Source of the DNA: Olsenella_L kribbiana
GTDB taxonomy: Bacteria; Actinomycetota; Coriobacteriia; Coriobacteriales; Atopobiaceae
Assembly (NCBI RefSeq): GCF_036408795.1
Contig: NZ_JAZGJP010000024.1
Coordinates: 1-25,748 of the forward strand
Reading direction: 5' to 3'
Length of the DNA stretch: 25,748 nt
The translations under genes and the position numbers were made by a program. Below are positions 7,978-15,742 of this stretch, in pieces. Numbering within the stretch: the stretch's first letter is position 1; the number at the start of each line of letters is the position of its first letter. The notes beneath the pieces are model-generated. The model did not search any database and was not told the DNA's origin. It saw only the letters and a list, made by a program, of their open reading frames with translations.

Positions 7978-8061
7978 CAGCGCTCGCTGCCCGATGACCA
8001 TCTGCGTCACTTTCCAGTGAACACCAACAGCTGGGGATACGCGGCATCTGCCCCAATGCTT

Positions 8062-8259
8062 CCAAGAGGACGACGGTGCCGGACAGAGAACGCCAATGGC
8101 CTTCTCAGGGACTGGTTCCCGAAGGGCGGGAGCCTCGGCGATGTCAGCGGCAGCGAGGTGCAGGAGGCATGCGATTCAATCAACCGGAGACCGCGCAGGC
8201 GTCTCAGGTGGGAGTGCCTCTGGGAGGTCTGCCACCGCCAGTCATTGCACTTGCTCTGA
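8062..8259 (+). pseudogene. IS30 family transposase, C-terminal remnant
   Basis: The frame encodes ENANGLLRDWFPKGGSLGDV, then EVQEACDSINRRPRRRL and ends in SLHLL-stop. This matches the last part of IS30 transposases (usually ENxNGLLRxxFPKG..., IN.RPR..L). The final catalytic Glu region is present but the rest of the roughly 320-400 aa enzyme is absent. The 5' boundary is uncertain; upstream codons have no homology I recognise. It abuts the IS21-like element, so it is an older insertion truncated by later events. Confidence 0.75.
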
Positions 8260-8409
8260 GGATTCGCCCTCCATTCAAGCTGATGGAACCGGTTTAAGGA
8301 AAGTAGTAGCGGAGATTCAGATGTAGTTGAGGGTTGCGTTGCATTGATGGCGCTTCCCTTAAGAGAATGTAACGGACTCGCAGCTTCAGGGGCATTTAAG
8401 ACCTCTCGA

Positions 8410-8429
8410 TTACCTTGGAATCAAGGTAA
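8410..8429 (+). promoter_or_regulatory. Palindromic dyad just upstream of the metallophosphoesterase gene
   Basis: TTACCTTG and CAAGGTAA form an 8-bp perfect stem with a GAAT tetraloop. It lies 20 bp before the ATG and directly before the ribosome binding site AAGAGAGG (8436-8443). It could be an operator or an mRNA hairpin that affects translation. No regulator is identified. Confidence 0.4.
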
Positions 8430-8448
8430 CTGAACAAGAGAGGCCGCT

Positions 8449-9489
8449 ATGAATCTCACAAGAAGACAGCTTTTTTATGCGGGAGCAGCTGCCTGTGCAG
8501 CTGCCGGTACCGTTGCTATTGGTTCTACTTCCTCTGCTTCTGCTTTAGAGAGAGCTCCCAAGCTTATGGTGCTGGATGATCCTGCGCCCATCGAAGTGGG
8601 TGCCTATGGCAGTCTGCTTACAACGATAGCCGTTTTGAGTGATACTCATGTGGATAACGACGAGCCGACGTATGACAACAATCTGAGCAATGCATTGAAC
8701 GACATATCGCAGAACTGGGAGAATCTCGACACCATCCTTCTGAATGGCGACATCACAAACAATGGCTATGACTTCCAATATGACATCTTCTCGGAGATAG
8801 CTAAGACGGCAGGATATTCTTTCCCGGAGTCATTTACCTGTGTCATGGGCAATCACGACAAGATAGGAGATAGATCATACACACTCGAAAACTACAACGA
8901 GCTTACCTCGACATTTTTTAGACGGACTGACAACGAGTCCTTCTATTTCGACCGCTACATTGGCGGTTCGCATGTAATCGTCCTTGGTCCCGACCAATAT
9001 GTCGATCCTGCTGATGCTGTTTCGTGTGACAAATTCTGTCTGAGCGATACTCAGCTTTCATGGCTTGCGTCTATCCTGGATGCAGATGAGACAGATGGAA
9101 GAACATCATTCGTGTTTATTCATGAGCCGCTCAAGAATACAGTGACGGACTCCTATCCGGGTGGATGGGGCTACGATAATTCGCTTGCAGATGATGATGC
9201 CCTGCATTCTGTCATCTACTCGCACAACCATGCCATCCTTTTCAGTGGTCATACGCATTCGTTTCCTGATGTTGTGCAACAGAGTGGTGGCAATCTCTAT
9301 GTCGGAACTGGCTCGGTAGCCTATGCATACGCAAAGGACGAGACATACTTGACGGATGATGGGAACTATGATTCCTACGGGTGGCTCGTTCGTCATCATG
9401 AGAAGGCTGTCGAGTTCTGCATGAGGGATTTCCTAAATCATGAATGGGTGTCTAGCTCACATTATCTACGCCCGCTAGAGATGGCTTGA
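8449..9489 (+). CDS. Tat-exported calcineurin-like metallophosphoesterase
   Basis: A 346-aa secreted phosphoesterase. The N-terminus has a twin-arginine signal (LTRRQLF, Arg5-Arg6, then an Ala-rich core, cleavage near SASA, residue 32), so the folded metal-containing enzyme would leave by the Tat route. All metal-site motifs of the calcineurin-like fold are visible: DTH at 65-67, GD at 100-101, GNHD at 134-137, a HEP motif near residue 226 and GHTH at 267-270. A dinuclear metal centre hydrolysing phosphate mono- or diesters is expected; the substrate is unknown. The start is supported by AAGAGAGG six bases upstream. The gene is alone between IS30 and IS21 remnants. Its place in an envelope locus allows a role in trimming phosphodiester-linked wall polymers, but this is inference. 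Confidence 0.9.
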   Translation: MNLTRRQLFYAGAAACAAAGTVAIGSTSSASALERAPKLMVLDDPAPIEVGAYGSLLTTIAVLSDTHVDNDEPTYDNNLSNALNDISQNWENLDTILLNGDITNNGYDFQYDIFSEIAKTAGYSFPESFTCVMGNHDKIGDRSYTLENYNELTSTFFRRTDNESFYFDRYIGGSHVIVLGPDQYVDPADAVSCDKFCLSDTQLSWLASILDADETDGRTSFVFIHEPLKNTVTDSYPGGWGYDNSLADDDALHSVIYSHNHAILFSGHTHSFPDVVQQSGGNLYVGTGSVAYAYAKDETYLTDDGNYDSYGWLVRHHEKAVEFCMRDFLNHEWVSSSHYLRPLEMA

Positions 9490-9639
9490 TAATGCGTGCT
9501 GTCTATGCTGGTAAGCTGCAGAGCTGACGGATGGTTTGACAGGGCATACGGAATGTTTGAGTATTTATGCACGTAGAAACCAGTGATTATTGCGGCTGGA
9601 CACCGGCGGCGTCGCGAATCGGCATCGGGGGCGCCGCCG

Positions 9640-10262
9640 CGGAGCACCACCTCCTATGGCTGTGCTTCTGACTCGATTCGGAGGACGCTGCTGTCTTGGC
9701 GGCAGCGCGCATGTTCATCTCTCCGATGCCGACCCACGCCGTCTTGAGGACGATACTGCCCATGGCTGCCTCGGCGGTCACGTCCGCGTCGAGACAGGCA
9801 TGCCAGTCCTTCTGGCGGCACTGCGTGCAGAAGATAGTGGACCGCTCGTCGTAGCGGAGCTCGAAGATCTCGATCAGGAATCGGCGGGAGCCGTCGTCCG
9901 GCCTGCTGAGCAGCCATTTGTCGAGGCTGGAACGCGCGACACTTCCTTACGGCCTTGGAAGCTCGCCCGGACGCTCCTGTGCATCCTTCTAGGCCTCCTC
10001 GAGGTCTGGACATCTGATGTAGTTTGTACGCACCCTCGAGGTGCACGCCTCCTTGGCAAGTGTACAGGCGAGATAGGTCTTGCCTGTCCCTGCCGTCCTC
10101 TTGCCCACGAAAGATTACAGCTCAATCCTCTTCCTCTCTGAAGCTTCGACGACGGCCTGGATGCTGTGCTTCGACACCCCGAACCGATCTCGCAATCGCG
10201 TTGCGGGATATCCTCGCGGCCAACTGCTGCAGTGACGACCCGGCCTTGAACTTCCTTGACAT
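9640..10262 (-). pseudogene. Degenerate IS21 remnant: istA start fused to istB by deletion
   Basis: The minus strand starts at 10262 with an IstA-like helix-turn-helix (LQQLAARISRNAIAR, then after a frameshift FGVSKHSIQAVVEASERK). A stop follows, then directly IstB ATPase sequence: TAGTGKTYLACTLAKEAC (Walker A region), NYIRCPDLEEA, two stops and further loss, WLLSRPDD, RYDERSTIFCTQCRQKDWHA and AWVGIGEMNMR. Almost all of istA and the IstB Walker B region are gone. This belongs to another IS21 subgroup than the element at 6752-7977. No function remains. The 3' limit is approximate. Confidence 0.7.
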
Positions 10263-10596
10263 GCTTTCTTCCTTCGTCTCGTCGAGACATGGCAGGAGGA
10301 AGCTATCAGCCGCACGCAAAGGCAGCCGCCTGCTTTCAGCAGGCGGTGCTGAGGCGCAATAACTTGCCATCAGTCCGGCTGGTGCCGAAGCGCGACAGCT
10401 GCAGCGCCGGTATGGACTAATACTTACACCTATAGAATTCTTGCTTGGAAAGGGATATTGGCGAGACTACCGCGTGCATCCAGATACTATTTAAGCGGTG
10501 CAACGCCACTGTATATTCCGGCGGCAGTTAAGGGCCAGCGCTTCTGGCCAGCCCGTGCCTGCTCGTGTGCAGAACAAGATGATATGAAGGAGCATA
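10263..10596. other. Intergenic region between IS21 remnant and glycosyltransferase
   Basis: No gene is recognised. It holds two clear hairpins: CCGCCTGC/GCAGGCGG (10326-10346), just upstream of the remnant istA start, and GGCCAG/CTGGCC (10533-10549), upstream of the glycosyltransferase. The AT-richer part around 10418-10445 could hold a promoter, but no convincing -35/-10 pair is seen. Confidence 0.4.
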
Positions 10597-11382
10597 ATGA
10601 GCAACCATACATTTGCTATCTGTGCCTACAAGGAGAGCCCCTTCTTGGGAGAATGCATAGAGTCTGTACTCTCGCAGGACAATGCAGAGAGCGAAGTCTA
10701 TATCTCTACCTCTACGCCGAATGAATACATCTCGCGCCTTGCCGGGAAATATGGTCTCGATGTCTATGTCAACACAGGGAAGCGCGGTATCGGTCCAGAT
10801 TGGAACTATGCTTACAGCAGGGCATCGAATGACTATGTCACCATTGCCCACCAGGACGATGTGTATCTACCTGGATATGCCAAAGCTGCTGTGGAAAGCT
10901 TGTCTAGCAGGGATGATTCGCTGATTTTCTTTAGCAACTATGGCGAAATTCGCAATGGTCAGCCTGTGGATGAGAACAGGAACCTCAAAATCAAACGACA
11001 GCTGCTGAAAGGGCTTGATGGAAAGAATGTCGATGATATCCGTGTACGGCGTAGAGCGCTTTCGTTCGGCGATCCCATTTGCTGTCCTGCAGTTACATTC
11101 AATAAAGTCAACTGCCCCAATCCGCCTTTCTTGACGGACATGAAATGCGATCTAGATTGGGGCACTTGGGAGCGCTTGTCTCTTCTGAAGGGCGGATTCT
11201 TCTACAACTCTGATATCTTAATGCGCCACAGAATTCATGAGGAATCAACCACATCATCTTTAATCGTCGACAACACTCGCTATAACGAGGATTTGGAGAT
11301 GCTCAAGCGCTTCTGGCCGACGCCAATAGCGAAGCTCATCAATTATTTCTACAAGCAGAGCGAGAACAGTAACGCTCTATAA
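10597..11382 (+). CDS. Family 2 glycosyltransferase
   Basis: A 261-aa cytoplasmic GT-A fold glycosyltransferase. The N-terminal nucleotide-binding strand reads TFAICAYKESPFLGECIESV, the usual GT2 opening. The acidic metal-binding motif is HQDDVY (Asp87-Asp88). A later CDLDWGTWERLSLLKGG segment fits the acceptor/base region. It would transfer a nucleotide-sugar residue to a growing lipid-linked glycan; donor and acceptor are unknown. GAAGGAG lies four to five bases before the ATG. A strong terminator follows, so it appears monocistronic. It is bracketed by an IS21 remnant and by a flippase remnant plus IS3 tail, which suggests that it arrived or survived as accessory cargo. Confidence 0.88.
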   Translation: MSNHTFAICAYKESPFLGECIESVLSQDNAESEVYISTSTPNEYISRLAGKYGLDVYVNTGKRGIGPDWNYAYSRASNDYVTIAHQDDVYLPGYAKAAVESLSSRDDSLIFFSNYGEIRNGQPVDENRNLKIKRQLLKGLDGKNVDDIRVRRRALSFGDPICCPAVTFNKVNCPNPPFLTDMKCDLDWGTWERLSLLKGGFFYNSDILMRHRIHEESTTSSLIVDNTRYNEDLEMLKRFWPTPIAKLINYFYKQSENSNAL

Positions 11383-11421
11383 CGATAAAGCTTACGTACG
11401 GATATAAGAATCTCAAGAAGT

Positions 11422-11448
11422 ATCGGGTGGTCTCGGCCACCCGATTTC
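11422..11448. terminator. Intrinsic terminator, bidirectional
   Basis: ATCGGGTGG (11422-11430) pairs perfectly with CCACCCGAT (11437-11445) around a 6-nt loop, followed by TTCT. It ends the glycosyltransferase gene and also directly follows the stop codon of the converging minus-strand membrane-protein remnant. Confidence 0.8.
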
Positions 11449-11785
11449 TATGCGCAAAACTTGTAATTATGGCTGAGAAACAAGGACGCTGCAACGATGC
11501 CTACGCAGCAGGCTGCAATGGCTGTGTAGTTGATGCCTTGTATATCGAATGCCCCTTCAAGGAGAATCATCACGGTAAGAGATGCCGCTCATACAGCTGA
11601 GATGCTGATAAGCGACCCTTTGATATCGCGCAAGATGACAACGTGTCGGTTAGATAGTAGAGCGCTGCCACGCATGCAGCGCTAACGAGCGCATTCGCAA
11701 AGAGATGGATGTAGGCGGCCAAGTGAATCCCATAGACGAAAAGAAGCAGGGGAAGCCCGTACGACAACGCGGCCGACGAGCCGAC
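11448..11785 (-). pseudogene. C-terminal remnant of a membrane protein, possibly a polysaccharide flippase
   Basis: Minus-strand translation gives hydrophobic stretches in two frames: ALSYGLPLLLFVYGIHLAA and LFANALVSAACVAALYYL, then after a frameshift RHVVILRDIKGSLISISAV, an internal TGA, and SLTVMILLEGAFDIQGINYT, VGIVAASLFLSHNYKF and a stop at 11448-11450. The pattern of paired transmembrane helices with short basic loops fits the last helices of a Wzx-type flippase or a similar carrier. The 5' part is lost at the junction with an IS3 tail near 11785. A terminator lies right after the stop, which supports a once real gene. Family assignment is tentative. Confidence 0.45.
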
Positions 11786-11985
11786 GAACAGGATGCTGAA
11801 GGCTGAGCTCGTCTGCAGGGAGAGCTTCCCGGCGTTGCGCGACCTGCAGGCCAGGCTGAACGACTACGTCCACTGGCACAGCCATTTCAGGCTGCACTCG
11901 AAGCCAGGCTACGTGGGTCCGGCTGAGTTCAGGAATGCGGGTCTCAGTCTCTGAAAAAACTGTCCAAATAGGGGTTGCCAATCCA
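11786..11985 (+). mobile_element. IS3 family transposase tail and right end
   Basis: The plus frame reads NRMLKAELV, then RDLQARLNDYVHWHSHFRLH and GYVGPAEFRNAGLSL-stop (stop at 11954-11956). This is the end of an IS3 orfB integrase (usual form LxxRLxDYVxWYNxxRLHxxLGYxSPxEFR). The sequence after the stop, AACTGTCCAAATAGGGGTTG, resembles the right terminal repeats of IS150-type elements. About 57 codons remain of roughly 280. The insertion probably removed the 5' end of the converging membrane-protein gene. Confidence 0.7.
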
Positions 11986-12217
11986 CCTGGGGCTGGCAGC
12001 GTAAGAATCAGGCCCATATTAACCACCGCAGCCCCGCATGGATAGAAATTCCTGCTGTCGCACATACTACCCTGATGCGTATAGACGAATTGCCGGCTAT
12101 AACGTTATCCAGAGATGCCACCTAGCAGGCTATGGGAACCTTAAGAAACTTCTGACGTGGTAGTATGGCTCCTTGATGGATTGAATGTCTAATACTTCTA
12201 GCATGAGGACGGGGAGC

Positions 12218-13117
12218 ATGAAGGGCATAATTCTGGCGGGCGGTTCTGGGACCCGCCTATATCCTCTGACCAAGGTAACCAGCAAGCAGCTCCTGCCGGT
12301 ATATGACAAGCCGATGATTTTCTATCCGCTGTCCACGCTCATGCTCGCCGGAATACGGGACATCCTTATCATCTCGACTCCATCGGATTTGCCCCGCTTT
12401 AAGGAGCTTCTTGGAGATGGTTCGCAGTATGGCATCTCGCTGAGCTATGCCGAACAGCCTTCGCCCGATGGTCTTGCGCAGGCATTCATCATTGGCGAAA
12501 GCTTTATCAACGGCGATTCCTGCGCATTGGTGCTGGGTGACAATATCTTCTACGGCAATGGTCTTTCGCGGCACCTTCGCAGGGCAGTAGAAAAGGCAGA
12601 CCGCCAGGGTGGAGCAACTGTATTCGGCTACTACGTAGACGATCCGGAGCGATTTGGAGTCGTCGAATTCGACGATGCTGGTCACGCCATCTCTATCGAG
12701 GAGAAGCCACAGCATCCTAAGAGCAACTATGCCGTGACCGGGCTGTACTTCTATGACAGTGACGTATGTGAGATGGCTAAGATGGTCAAGCCTTCAGCGA
12801 GGGGAGAGCTGGAAATCACGACTCTGAACGAGATGTATCTGAAGAAGAGCAAGCTCGATGTCGTTACTCTGGGCAGAGGCTATGCTTGGCTTGACACGGG
12901 AACAATGGATTCCCTCTTCGAGGCATCCAATTTTGTCCGTACTATTGAGAGCTCCCAGGGCATCATGATTTCCGTTATCGAAGAGATTGCCTATGAACGC
13001 GGCTGGATTTCTACTGCCCAGCTCGAGTCTGCAGCCAACGAGTATGGTAAGAGCCCTTACGGACAGCATTTGCTCAAGGTTCTCGAGAAGCGCATCATTA
13101 CGACCGAAGAGGACTAA
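12218..13117 (+). CDS. rfbA: Glucose-1-phosphate thymidylyltransferase
   Basis: A 299-aa enzyme making dTDP-glucose from glucose-1-phosphate and dTTP, the first step of dTDP-L-rhamnose synthesis. Characteristic motifs: LAGGSGTRLYPLT (residues 6-18), SKQLLPVYDKPMIFYPLSTL, EQPSPDGLAQAF, LGDNIFYG, the EEKPQ lysine region and AWLDTGTMDSLFEASNFV. Length is that of the long-known RmlA type. The ATG at 12218 matches the family N-terminus (MKGIILAGG) and has GAGG nine bases upstream; in-frame ATGs at 12185 and 12203 would add a tail unusual for the family. It converges with the rfbB-rfbCD operon and is much less GC-biased at wobble positions, so the two parts of the pathway may have separate histories. 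Confidence 0.95.
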   Translation: MKGIILAGGSGTRLYPLTKVTSKQLLPVYDKPMIFYPLSTLMLAGIRDILIISTPSDLPRFKELLGDGSQYGISLSYAEQPSPDGLAQAFIIGESFINGDSCALVLGDNIFYGNGLSRHLRRAVEKADRQGGATVFGYYVDDPERFGVVEFDDAGHAISIEEKPQHPKSNYAVTGLYFYDSDVCEMAKMVKPSARGELEITTLNEMYLKKSKLDVVTLGRGYAWLDTGTMDSLFEASNFVRTIESSQGIMISVIEEIAYERGWISTAQLESAANEYGKSPYGQHLLKVLEKRIITTEED

Positions 13118-13146
13118 CCCGCTCGCCAGAACATCAAGCTAGAGAA

Positions 13147-13178
13147 AGCCGCCCGCTAGATCTTCTTAGCGGGCGGCT
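13147..13178. terminator. Bidirectional intrinsic terminator
   Basis: AGCCGCCCGCTA and TAGCGGGCGGCT form a 12-bp perfect stem with an 8-nt loop between the convergent rfbA and rfbCD genes. On the minus strand it is followed by TTCTCT, on the plus strand by AGCTTAT. Confidence 0.85.
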
Positions 13179-13199
13179 AGCTTATCGATGGCCTGCAAG

Positions 13200-14654
13200 T
13201 TAAAGCCTATTCATATATTCTTGGAGCTCTTCCTCCCAGTCGGGCATGTGGAAGCCTGCTGCCTCGAGCTTCTGGAGCGAGAGCGCCGAGTGCACAGGCC
13301 TGGGGGCGATGGGGCCCTTGGCGGATGCATAGTACTCGGCGGTCGTGACCGGACGCACGGCATCGCCGTTGCCGTTCCTCTGCTCGAAGACGGCACGGGC
13401 AATGTCGGCCCAGCTCCTGACAGCGCCAGATCCCGTGCAGCCGTAGGTGCCGTATGCCGCATGCGTGTCCAGGAGATGGAATATGGCTCGCGCCATGTCC
13501 CTGGTGAACGTGAGCCTTCCCAGCTGGTCGTCCACGACGGCGACCTCGGAGAGGCTGTCCCCGGGATCCGCGCACCTGTCGGAGAGCGCCGCCATCGTCT
13601 TCACGAAGTTGCGGCCGTCGCCTATGACCCAGGAGGAGCGCAGGATGTAGTGCTGCGGGCATCCTGCCACGGCGAGGTCGCCTGCCGCCTTGGACTGCCC
13701 GTAGACGGAGAGGGGGCCGAAGGGCTCCGTCTCCGCATGGAGCTCCTGCGTGCCGTCGAAGACGTAGTCGGAGGAGATGTGGACGAGGCGGATGCCGTGC
13801 TCCGTGCAGGTGCGGGCAAGGAGCGCCGGGCCCTGGGCATTGGCCTTCCAGCAGGAGATGCGGCCTTCCGGGGTCTCGGCCCTGTCCACTGCCGTCCAGG
13901 CCCCGCAGTTGATCACGGTTCCGTAGAGGTCCCAGTCGTACCGGGAGTAGGCCTCGGGGTCTGACATGTCGAAGGTGTCGATGTCGCAGAAGTCGAAGGA
14001 GGGGAGAAGGCCCCTCTCCTCCGCGAGCGCCCTCACGGCGCGTCCCAGCTGGCCCCTGCATCCCGTGACGAGCGTCCTCTTCGGGGCCATGGGCACGACG
14101 TCCGCAAGCATCGGATGGTGCAGGTCGGCCTCGGAGAGCGTGGCCTCGGAGAGCGGGATCGGCCAGTCTATGGCGAGCTTAGGGTCCGCCAGGTTCACGA
14201 AGGTGTAGGTGCGCTTGAGCTCCGCAGACCAGTGGGCATCGACGAGGTAGGTGTAGGCGGTCCCGTCCTCCAATGCCTGGAAGGAGTTGCCGACGCCCCG
14301 GGGGACATAGATGGCGCGGGAGGGATCGAGGATGCAGGTATAGGCCTTCCCGAATGTGGCGGAGCCCTCCCTGAGGTCCACCCATGCGCCGAAGACCGAG
14401 CCCGTGGCAACGGAGATGAACTTGTCCCAGGGCTCCGCATGGATGCCGCGGGTCACGCCCCTCTCCGCGTTGAAGGAGATGTTGTTCTGCACGACATGGA
14501 GGTCGGGGATCCCGAGCGCCACCATCTTGGCCCTCTGCCAGTTCTCCTTGAACCATCCGCGGGAGTCCCCATGCACGGAGAGCTCCACGACCTTGAGGCC
14601 CTCTATCCCCGTCTCCGTGACGGAGAGATCCTTCTCGAATGCGAAATCGGACAT
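13200..14654 (-). CDS. Fused dTDP-4-dehydrorhamnose 3,5-epimerase / reductase
   Basis: A 484-aa fusion that joins the last two steps of dTDP-L-rhamnose synthesis. Residues 1-185 are RfbC-like: the cupin core includes RGIHAEPWDKFISVATG with the expected catalytic His72. Residues 190-484 are RfbD-like: the NADPH loop TGCRGQLG (197-204), AWTAVDRAE, SSDYVFDG and the YxxxK pair Tyr318/Lys322. Where classical RfbC has a YKxTxYY motif with a catalytic Tyr, this protein reads YLVDAHW, so His or Trp stands at that place. RfbC-RfbD fusions are known from some actinobacteria such as bifidobacteria. The ATG at 14654 has GGAGG eight bases upstream. It follows rfbB by 12 bp, clearly one operon. Wobble positions are strongly G/C-biased. 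Confidence 0.92.
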   Translation of the reverse strand: MSDFAFEKDLSVTETGIEGLKVVELSVHGDSRGWFKENWQRAKMVALGIPDLHVVQNNISFNAERGVTRGIHAEPWDKFISVATGSVFGAWVDLREGSATFGKAYTCILDPSRAIYVPRGVGNSFQALEDGTAYTYLVDAHWSAELKRTYTFVNLADPKLAIDWPIPLSEATLSEADLHHPMLADVVPMAPKRTLVTGCRGQLGRAVRALAEERGLLPSFDFCDIDTFDMSDPEAYSRYDWDLYGTVINCGAWTAVDRAETPEGRISCWKANAQGPALLARTCTEHGIRLVHISSDYVFDGTQELHAETEPFGPLSVYGQSKAAGDLAVAGCPQHYILRSSWVIGDGRNFVKTMAALSDRCADPGDSLSEVAVVDDQLGRLTFTRDMARAIFHLLDTHAAYGTYGCTGSGAVRSWADIARAVFEQRNGNGDAVRPVTTAEYYASAKGPIAPRPVHSALSLQKLEAAGFHMPDWEEELQEYMNRL

Positions 14655-14666
14655 GCCTCTTCCCTC

Positions 14667-15686
14667 CTACTGGCCCTGCTCCGCGTACCTGCGCTCGGTG
14701 GCCTCCTTGGCAGGGCGCCACCACGCCTCGTGCTCCCGGTACCACTCTATGGTCTGCGCGAGCCCCTCGGCGAAGTCGGTGTGCACCGGCCTCCAGCCGA
14801 GCTCGCGCTCCAGCTTCGTGGGGTCGATCGCGTACCGCCTGTCATGGCCCGGCCTGTCGCGCACCCAGTCGAAGGCATCCTCGGGCTGCCCCATGAGGGA
14901 GAGGATCTCGCGCAGGACGTCGATGTTCGACCTCTCGCCGCTGGCGCCTATGAGGTAGGTCTCGCCTATCCTCCCCTTCGTGAGGATGTCCCAGACGGCG
15001 CGGGAGTGGTCCTCGGTGTGTATCCAGTCGCGCACGTTCTCCCCCGTGCCGTAGAGCTTCGGGCGGATGCCGCAGAGGATGTTCGTGACCTGCCTCGGTA
15101 TGAACTTCTCCACATGCTGGTAGGGGCCGTAGTTGTTGGAGCAGTTGGAGATCGTGGCCCTGAGGCCATAGGTCCTCGCCCAGGCGCGGACCAGGAGGTC
15201 GGAGGATGCCTTCGTCGAGGAATAGGGGGAGCTCGGCCTGTAGGGGTCGTCAGGCTCGAAGCGCCTCGGCTCGTCCAGGGCGAGGTCCCCATACACCTCG
15301 TCCGTGCTGATGTGGTGGTAGCGGACATCGTACTTCCTTGCAGCCTGCAGGAGCCTGTAGGTGCCCACGACGTTCGTCTGCACGAAGGGCTCGGGGTCGG
15401 CGATCGAGTTGTCGTTGTGGGACTCCGCCGCATAGTGGACGATCGCATCGTGGCCCGGCACCACGCGCTCCAGCAGGTCTGCATCGCAGATGTCGCCCAC
15501 CACGAGCTCCACCTGGGACTCCGGGAGGCCTGCTATGTTTGCGGGGTTCCCTGCATAGGTGAGCTTGTCGAGAACGGTCACATGCGTCTCTGGGTGGTTC
15601 CTGGCCACCCAGCGCACGAAGTTGGACCCGATGAAGCCGCAGCCGCCCGTGACGACGATATTTCTCGGCTCGAAGATGTCTGACAT
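14667..15686 (-). CDS. rfbB: dTDP-glucose 4,6-dehydratase
   Basis: A 339-aa extended short-chain dehydrogenase that makes dTDP-4-dehydro-6-deoxyglucose from dTDP-glucose, using bound NAD. Visible motifs: TGGCGFIG (13-20), YAAESHNDNSI, HISTDEVYGD with the catalytic Thr128-Asp129-Glu130, YSSTK with Tyr155 and Lys159, and SNNYGPYQ. Length and start are standard. AAGGAC lies about seven bases before the ATG. It is the first gene of a minus-strand operon with the RfbC-RfbD fusion. Most codons end in G or C, in contrast with rfbA and with the glycosyltransferases on either side. Confidence 0.96.
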   Translation of the reverse strand: MSDIFEPRNIVVTGGCGFIGSNFVRWVARNHPETHVTVLDKLTYAGNPANIAGLPESQVELVVGDICDADLLERVVPGHDAIVHYAAESHNDNSIADPEPFVQTNVVGTYRLLQAARKYDVRYHHISTDEVYGDLALDEPRRFEPDDPYRPSSPYSSTKASSDLLVRAWARTYGLRATISNCSNNYGPYQHVEKFIPRQVTNILCGIRPKLYGTGENVRDWIHTEDHSRAVWDILTKGRIGETYLIGASGERSNIDVLREILSLMGQPEDAFDWVRDRPGHDRRYAIDPTKLERELGWRPVHTDFAEGLAQTIEWYREHEAWWRPAKEATERRYAEQGQ

Positions 15687-15712
15687 TTTGCGTCCTTACC
15701 TGATGAGTCCAA

Positions 15713-15742
15713 AGAATAGGTATGAGCAAAATATTATTACAA
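15713..15742 (-). promoter_or_regulatory. Possible sigma70-type promoter for rfbB-rfbCD
   Basis: On the minus strand TTGTAA (15742-15737) and TATTCT (15718-15713) are 18 bp apart, about 27 bp before the rfbB start. Both boxes differ from consensus at two positions, so this is a weak prediction. Confidence 0.3.

Noticed and set aside
9590..10141. 183-codon plus-strand frame
   Set aside because: The minus strand here carries recognisable IstB sequence; the plus frame has no motif and is a shadow of the relic.
14115..15683. 522-codon plus-strand frame opposite rfbB and rfbCD
   Set aside because: It is antisense to two unmistakable rhamnose-synthesis enzymes. High wobble GC in those genes removes stops on the other strand.
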